Shown here piece after piece: positions 6,097 to 9,073 of a DNA stretch of 9,073 nt. Origin of the DNA: Anaerolineaceae bacterium (GTDB lineage Bacteria > Chloroflexota > Anaerolineae > Anaerolineales > Anaerolineaceae); assembly GCA_030620065.1 (NCBI GenBank), contig JAUXFJ010000047.1, positions 1 to 9,073 of the forward strand, written 5' to 3'. Both the position numbers and the translations under genes were made by a program. Positions within the stretch are counted from its first letter, which is position 1. Every line of letters begins with the position of its first letter. The notes under the pieces were generated by a model that saw only the letters and a program-made list of their open reading frames with translations, was not told the DNA's origin and did not search any database.

Positions 6097-7047
6097 ATGC
6101 CTGATCAAGATCGTCTTGAAACGATTGCTGAGATCGCTCGTTATTATTATGAGAAGAACCTCAGCCAAGCAGAAATTGGACGCATCTTCGATATCTCTCA
6201 TTCTACTGTTTCGCGTATGCTCAAAGAAGCACTAGAGGAGAAGATTGTTGAGGTCATTATCCATTATCCCTTTAAGACCTTACCTTCATTAGGCAAAGCG
6301 CTGGTGAAGAAATTTAACATTAAAGCCGCTTATGTTTTACCTGGAAGCGACGCAAACTATACTGAACTTGTTGAGAACTTGGGACGTTATGCTGCCAGAC
6401 TACTTGCTGATGTCCTGGAAGATGGCAAGATATTAGGCATCTCACTGGGTATGGCGGTTGCAGCTACGGTAAGGCACGTTAAGATTACCAAGCCAATGCA
6501 TGTGCGGGTGGTGCGTTTACAGGGCGCCACTGATAACGAGATCAGGGAGGGAACAGACTTGGCGCAGGCTTTGGCTGCTCAAATGGGTCACGATGTGATG
6601 ATTATTCCTTCTCCCTGGGTGATGAAGAGCAAGGAAGCGCGCGATCTGATCCTCCAGGAACACAGTGTTCAAGAGGTCATTCACATGGCTGAAGAGGCTG
6701 ATATTGGACTGGTGGGAATAGGCAGTACCGTCAGTTCATTTTCAACCATTTTGCACAATAAATTGACAACTGAAGGTCGATTGAAAGACTTGGAAGCTGC
6801 CGGTGCGGTAGGCGAGATTTGCGGAAAATATTTCGATAAGAACGGCTGTATCCTTGATGTTGATTTCAATGATCGAACTATATCTATTGAGCTGGAAAAA
6901 CTGCGTGATTTTGAAACCGTCATTGGTGTTGCTGGTAGTGTGAACAAGGCAAAAGCGATGATAGCTGCAATGCGTGGTGGTTTTGTGAACATACTTGTCA
7001 CTGATTCTGAGGCAGCTAGAAGGATCTTGGAGCTCTCCGAGGGATAA
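6097..7047 (+). CDS. SorC/DeoR-type transcriptional regulator with sugar-phosphate-binding domain
   Basis: The protein has 316 residues. The winged helix-turn-helix lies at about residues 8-55 (NLSQAEIGRIFDISHSTVSRMLKEA, 21-45). The sugar-binding domain of the SorC family covers about 60-316, with LGISLGMAVAATV (113-125), VRLQGA (139-144), ADIGLVGIGS (201-210), GAVGEICGKYFDKNG (236-250) and AMRGGFVNILVTD (291-303). Such proteins (LsrR, SorC, CggR) bind a phosphorylated sugar and usually release DNA in response. Two starts are possible: the ATG at 6088 directly touches AAGGTGG, leaving no spacing, while the ATG at 6097 has that site about nine bases upstream, so I chose 6097. The gene ends in tandem TAA codons 22 bases before HPr, in the same operon as the PTS. 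It is the only intact DNA-binding regulator seen in the window and the natural reader of the operators at 2691-2722 and 3337-3370. The family is sure; the effector is unknown. Confidence 0.92.
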   Translation: MPDQDRLETIAEIARYYYEKNLSQAEIGRIFDISHSTVSRMLKEALEEKIVEVIIHYPFKTLPSLGKALVKKFNIKAAYVLPGSDANYTELVENLGRYAARLLADVLEDGKILGISLGMAVAATVRHVKITKPMHVRVVRLQGATDNEIREGTDLAQALAAQMGHDVMIIPSPWVMKSKEARDLILQEHSVQEVIHMAEEADIGLVGIGSTVSSFSTILHNKLTTEGRLKDLEAAGAVGEICGKYFDKNGCILDVDFNDRTISIELEKLRDFETVIGVAGSVNKAKAMIAAMRGGFVNILVTDSEAARRILELSEG

Positions 7048-7069
7048 TAAAATAAAAAGGAAATTATCG

Positions 7070-7339
7070 ATGCCATCTATTGAACTTACGATTACAAATG
7101 AAGTAGGTTTGCATGCTCGGCCAGCGGCATTATTTGTGCAGGAGGCAAGCAAGTTTAAAAGTGAGGTTAGCGTACGCAACGGCGACCAGGAAGTGAACGC
7201 CAAGAGCATCTTGGGTGTGCTTACGCTGGGTGCCGACCAGGGCTGTGTGATCACTGTTACTGCTGAAGGCGAGGATGCTGAAGCTGCTCTGGAAGCGATC
7301 AAGGCACTACATGCCAATAATTTTGGTGAACAGGAATAA
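7070..7339 (+). CDS. ptsH: HPr phosphocarrier protein
   Basis: This 89-residue HPr carries phosphate from enzyme I to the IIA protein. The active site GLHARPAA places the phosphorylated residue exactly at His15. The second motif VNAKSILGVLTLGADQG carries Ser46, the residue targeted by HPr kinase in organisms that have it. A longer in-frame start at 6995 would overlap the regulator by about 50 bases; the ATG at 7070 has AAAAGG upstream and gives the standard HPr length. It is the last gene of the PTS operon, before a strong terminator. Enzyme I is not in the window and must be encoded elsewhere. Whether this HPr is the general one or dedicated to this operon cannot be seen here. Confidence 0.95.
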   Translation: MPSIELTITNEVGLHARPAALFVQEASKFKSEVSVRNGDQEVNAKSILGVLTLGADQGCVITVTAEGEDAEAALEAIKALHANNFGEQE

Positions 7340-7361
7340 TTTGTAGTATTGCTCGATTAAC

Positions 7362-7390
7362 CATAAGGCCCGCATTTTGCGGGCTTTATG
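7362..7390. terminator. Bidirectional terminator between the HPr and DegV genes
   Basis: A 13-bp stem (CATAAGGCCCGCA against TGCGGGCTTTATG, one wobble) has a TTT loop. The GC core is at 7368-7384, and T-rich sequence follows on the plus strand (TTTATGATTT). It lies 22 bases after the HPr stop. The convergent degV gene ends at 7526, so the hairpin can also stop its transcript. Confidence 0.88.
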
Positions 7391-7525
7391 ATTTAAGAGG
7401 TCCGGGACATCGGGCGTAGAACTGATCCACAAGGAGCAGGTCGTATTTCATTGGGTTTGAGCGCGCGAATATCTGGCATGCGCAGCATGGTTAACTTTAG
7501 TGAGCACCCGGCAGTTTGTTTTGGG

Positions 7526-8407
7526 TCAGGCGGCAACGCTTTCTTCAGGCAGCTTGGGCAGCGTTGAGAGGGCGGCATATACTACACCAACCAGACCGCG
7601 GCCAGTGTGGGCGCCTAAGACGGGGCTGATGGAGACAACGGGGAGCCACTCACATTTGAAGACCTTATCGAGGGCCTCCTGCAGGCGTTCGGCGCCGGAT
7701 GGGTTGCCGGCATGCGCAATTTGGGAGCGTATGGGCGTTCCGGCTTCGTATTTGCGCAGGAGAACTTGGGGGATGGCTTCGATGGCACGCACGAAGGAGC
7801 GCTTTTTTCCGCGTTCATAGTATTTGCCGTCAGTTTTGCTGACACCCAGTAGTGGTTTGAGACCAAGGATGGATGCCAGGAGACCTTTGAGATGGCTGAT
7901 GCGGCCACCGCTGATGAGGTATTTTAGATCGGGGAGAGTGTAGATGGTATCGGAGGCGTCTTTGACCTGCTTGATGAGCTCGATGATGCGCTCGAGAGAC
8001 CAGCCAGCTTTGGCGGCTCTGGCAGCCGCTTCAACCTGCCAGCCTTGTGCACCGGAGAGAGTGAGTGTATCGACGAGGGTTACTTTTGCTTTTTTGACCA
8101 TTTTGGCGGCAGTACAGGCGGCGTTGAAAGTGCCGCTGAGCCCGGAGGAGATGTGGATAGAGATGATCTCGGGGTCTTTTTCAGCGAGCCTGTTGTATAC
8201 TTCGACGAAATCACCCGGGGATGGGGTTGAGGTGATGGGCATGCTCTCGGTGTTTTCGATCAGGTCGTAGAATTCTTCGGACTGGATGTCGATGCCGCTG
8301 GCATAGGTTTTATCATCCAGGGTGATCTTGAGAGGCATCTGATGGATATCCAGGCCCTTACGTTGCTGGGGGGAGAGGTCCATACCACTATCAGTTACTA
8401 TTTGCAT
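7526..8407 (-). CDS. DegV-family fatty-acid-binding protein (FakB-like)
   Basis: This 293-residue protein shows the DegV marks in order: VTDSGMDL at the N-terminus, the TSTPSPGDF motif (59-67), ISSGLSGTFNAA (86-97), LKYLISGGRIS (161-171) with the conserved GGR, LKPLLGV (183-189) and GAHTGRGLVGV (265-275). Members bind a fatty acid and present it to the kinase FakA for phosphorylation, feeding exogenous or released fatty acids into phospholipids. Length and motifs are normal. The ATG at 8407 has AAGG upstream, spaced by ATCAC. It lies 4 bases after a tetR remnant and probably shares its promoter. No FakA-type kinase is in the window. Its base composition is richer in G on the plus strand than the PTS genes, and no functional link to them is apparent. 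Confidence 0.92.
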   Translation of the reverse strand: MQIVTDSGMDLSPQQRKGLDIHQMPLKITLDDKTYASGIDIQSEEFYDLIENTESMPITSTPSPGDFVEVYNRLAEKDPEIISIHISSGLSGTFNAACTAAKMVKKAKVTLVDTLTLSGAQGWQVEAAARAAKAGWSLERIIELIKQVKDASDTIYTLPDLKYLISGGRISHLKGLLASILGLKPLLGVSKTDGKYYERGKKRSFVRAIEAIPQVLLRKYEAGTPIRSQIAHAGNPSGAERLQEALDKVFKCEWLPVVSISPVLGAHTGRGLVGVVYAALSTLPKLPEESVAA

Positions 8408-8411
8408 GTGA

Positions 8412-8627
8412 TTACCTTACTTTCCTTTTTTGTCTAGTTATTTGTTCAAAACGGAGGTTGTTTTTATTTAGATGATAGTCTTTGAACCTCCTGTATGCCT
8501 TTTTCCAATCGCGCAATAGAAATGAGGCCTTGCAGATAGCATTATAGCCGGATTTGGCAAACAAATCTAATGCAGCTGTCAGAATATTGGTACGAGTATT
8601 ATTGTGAAAAATTTTGATAACCGCCAT
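8412..8627 (-). pseudogene. Truncated/frameshifted TetR-family regulator
   Basis: From the ATG at 8627, 71 codons read MAVIKIFHNN and then a typical TetR first helix, TRTNILTAALDLFAKSGYNA (11-30). The expected recognition helix (IA..AGVS.G.LY.YF..K) does not follow. The frame instead gives a basic, unrelated tail (RRFKDYHLNKNN) and stops at 8412. Shifting frame just after GYNA gives ISIARLEKGIQEVQRLSSK followed by a stop, which looks more protein-like and could be the remaining C-terminus of a gene after an internal, out-of-frame deletion. No functional DNA-binding domain can form. The ATG at 8669 would run through the operator palindrome and is rejected. There is no clear ribosome binding site. 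The promoter and operator upstream are intact and now lead straight to the degV gene. Confidence 0.7.
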
Positions 8628-8634
8628 TATTAAT

Positions 8635-8666
8635 CTAATATATACCGACCAGTCGGTATATATTAG
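8635..8666. promoter_or_regulatory. Palindromic TetR-type operator
   Basis: Perfect 15-base arms (CTAATATATACCGAC and GTCGGTATATATTAG) surround a 2-base centre (CA). The ACCGAC-GTCGGT core is typical of TetR/AcrR operators. The palindrome covers the -10 box and the start site of the tetR-remnant/degV promoter, as expected of an autorepressor site. Confidence 0.85.
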
Positions 8667-8688
8667 CATATTCCTTCGTTCCAGTCAA
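8660..8688 (-). promoter_or_regulatory. Promoter of the tetR-remnant/degV transcript
   Basis: On the minus strand there is TTGACT (8688-8683), a 17-base spacer ending in TGC, and TAATAT (8665-8660), so the -10 is of the extended type. The start site falls near 8653, inside the palindromic operator. Confidence 0.75.
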
Positions 8689-8702
8689 TAGCTCGTTGCA
8701 TC

Positions 8703-8756
8703 AAACTTTAATATGGCACACTCCGTTTGTTGACCAGGTGTGACATATTAAAGTTT
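8703..8756. repeat. Imperfect inverted repeat with 19-base arms
   Basis: The arm at 8703-8721 (AAACTTTAATATGGCACAC) and the arm at 8738-8756 (GTGTGACATATTAAAGTTT) differ at one pair and are separated by 16 bases. The core TTAATATG occurs again at 8777-8784, giving three copies (8708-8715 forward, 8744-8751 reverse, 8777-8784 forward). It is most likely a set of operator sites for the promoter it overlaps; a mobile-element end is the alternative. Confidence 0.65.
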
Positions 8757-8805
8757 ACATTGCGGGAGAGGATATGTTAATATGTGTTAGAAAGTGAGGA
8801 GGAGG
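8754..8805 (+). promoter_or_regulatory. Orphan promoter and ribosome binding site without a gene
   Basis: TTTACA (8754-8759), an 18-base spacer and an extended -10 TGTTAATAT (8775-8783) are followed by a strong AGGAGGAGG (8797-8805). No ATG, GTG or TTG lies at a normal distance. The in-frame ATG at 8822 starts a 55-codon frame that runs antisense through the tRNA, which is a common annotation artefact. The start of a gene seems to remain without its body. Confidence 0.5.
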
Positions 8806-8835
8806 TTTTTGCATTCGCCCAATGCTTCTACTAGT

Positions 8836-8861
8836 GGCTAATGACCCACCGGAGACTCGAA
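8836..8861. repeat. First copy of a 26-bp direct repeat (tRNA 3'-end fragment)
   Basis: It is identical to 8917-8942, 81 bases further on. It contains the T-loop, the 3' side of the T-stem and the acceptor 3' strand of tRNA-Lys plus seven flanking bases. This is the part of a tRNA gene that integrases commonly use as attachment core. Confidence 0.9.
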
Positions 8862-8897
8862 TTAATATCCCCCCTGTAGGGACAAACGAAGCAGAAA

Positions 8898-8914
8898 GCC
8901 CGCGCAGGGCGGGC
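8898..8914 (-). terminator. Terminator of the tRNA-Lys gene
   Basis: GCCCGC and GCGGGC flank a 5-base loop. On the minus strand it is followed by TTTCTGCTT, and it starts 8 bases after the tRNA discriminator base. Confidence 0.7.
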
Positions 8915-8922
8915 ACGGCTAA

Positions 8923-8995
<73 letters not shown>

Positions 8996-9009
8996 GTCGG
9001 GCGTGCCCA

Positions 9010-9018
9010 ATTATAGCA
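9010..9018 (-). promoter_or_regulatory. Extended -10 promoter of tRNA-Lys
   Basis: TGCTATAAT reads on the minus strand 15 bases before the mature tRNA 5' end, which places the start site near 9003. The -35 region is a T-run without a good consensus match. Confidence 0.7.
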
Positions 9019-9073
9019 TAAGGCGTGTAAAAAAATAAGGCGATTTTGGAGGGAGGGAATTAAAGTATTCACC

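Noticed and set aside
6995..7069. N-terminal extension of HPr
   Set aside because: It overlaps the end of the regulator gene; the ATG at 7070 gives standard HPr numbering (His15, Ser46) and has its own ribosome binding site.
7393..7578. 61-codon minus-strand frame overlapping the end of degV
   Set aside because: It shares 53 bases with degV in another frame, has no ribosome binding site, and has no recognisable motif.

Overview
The window looks like a moderate-GC bacterial chromosome with AT-rich intergenic regions and consensus sigma-70-type promoters. The mix of genes (a fused aldolase/short-chain dehydrogenase, an LsrF-type aldolase, a galactitol-class PTS with a SorC-family regulator, a DegV protein) recalls Chloroflexota of the Anaerolineae type. 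A Firmicute or other anaerobic fermenter is not excluded. This assignment is inference, because no marker gene is present.

Left part (1-2551, minus strand): a small cysteine-rich protein, an LsrF-like class I aldolase/thiolase, a hairpin terminator, then a two-domain protein (degenerate class II aldolase fused to a short-chain dehydrogenase) that runs off the left edge. Middle (2552-3619): two strong promoters fire outward. Each carries the same tandem operator (TGCACATnAT repeated with a 10-bp period, plus a third TGCA at offset +29) at the same distance from its -10 box. A small membrane-anchored protein of unknown function lies between them. Next (3620-7339, plus strand): PTS IIC, IIA and IIB of the galactitol class, a SorC-family sugar-responsive regulator and an HPr, closed by a strong terminator.

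Together, 1-7339 reads as one carbohydrate regulon. The PTS takes up and phosphorylates a polyol- or ketose-like substrate. HPr supplies phosphate (enzyme I is not in the window). The LsrF-like enzyme and probably the dehydrogenase fusion process the phosphorylated product. The SorC protein is the obvious candidate for binding the shared operator. The substrate cannot be read from the sequence; an AI-2-like five-carbon phosphate is one possibility, because the aldolase resembles LsrF.

Right part (7340-9073): a DegV-family fatty-acid-binding protein on the minus strand preceded by a broken tetR gene, which still has a strong promoter and a 15-bp-arm palindromic operator. Beyond it lies a gene-less stretch with an inverted repeat, an orphan promoter and a ribosome binding site that lead into a 26-bp duplicate of the 3' end of a tRNA-Lys(CTT) gene. 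That layout resembles the scar of a tRNA-targeting integrative element.
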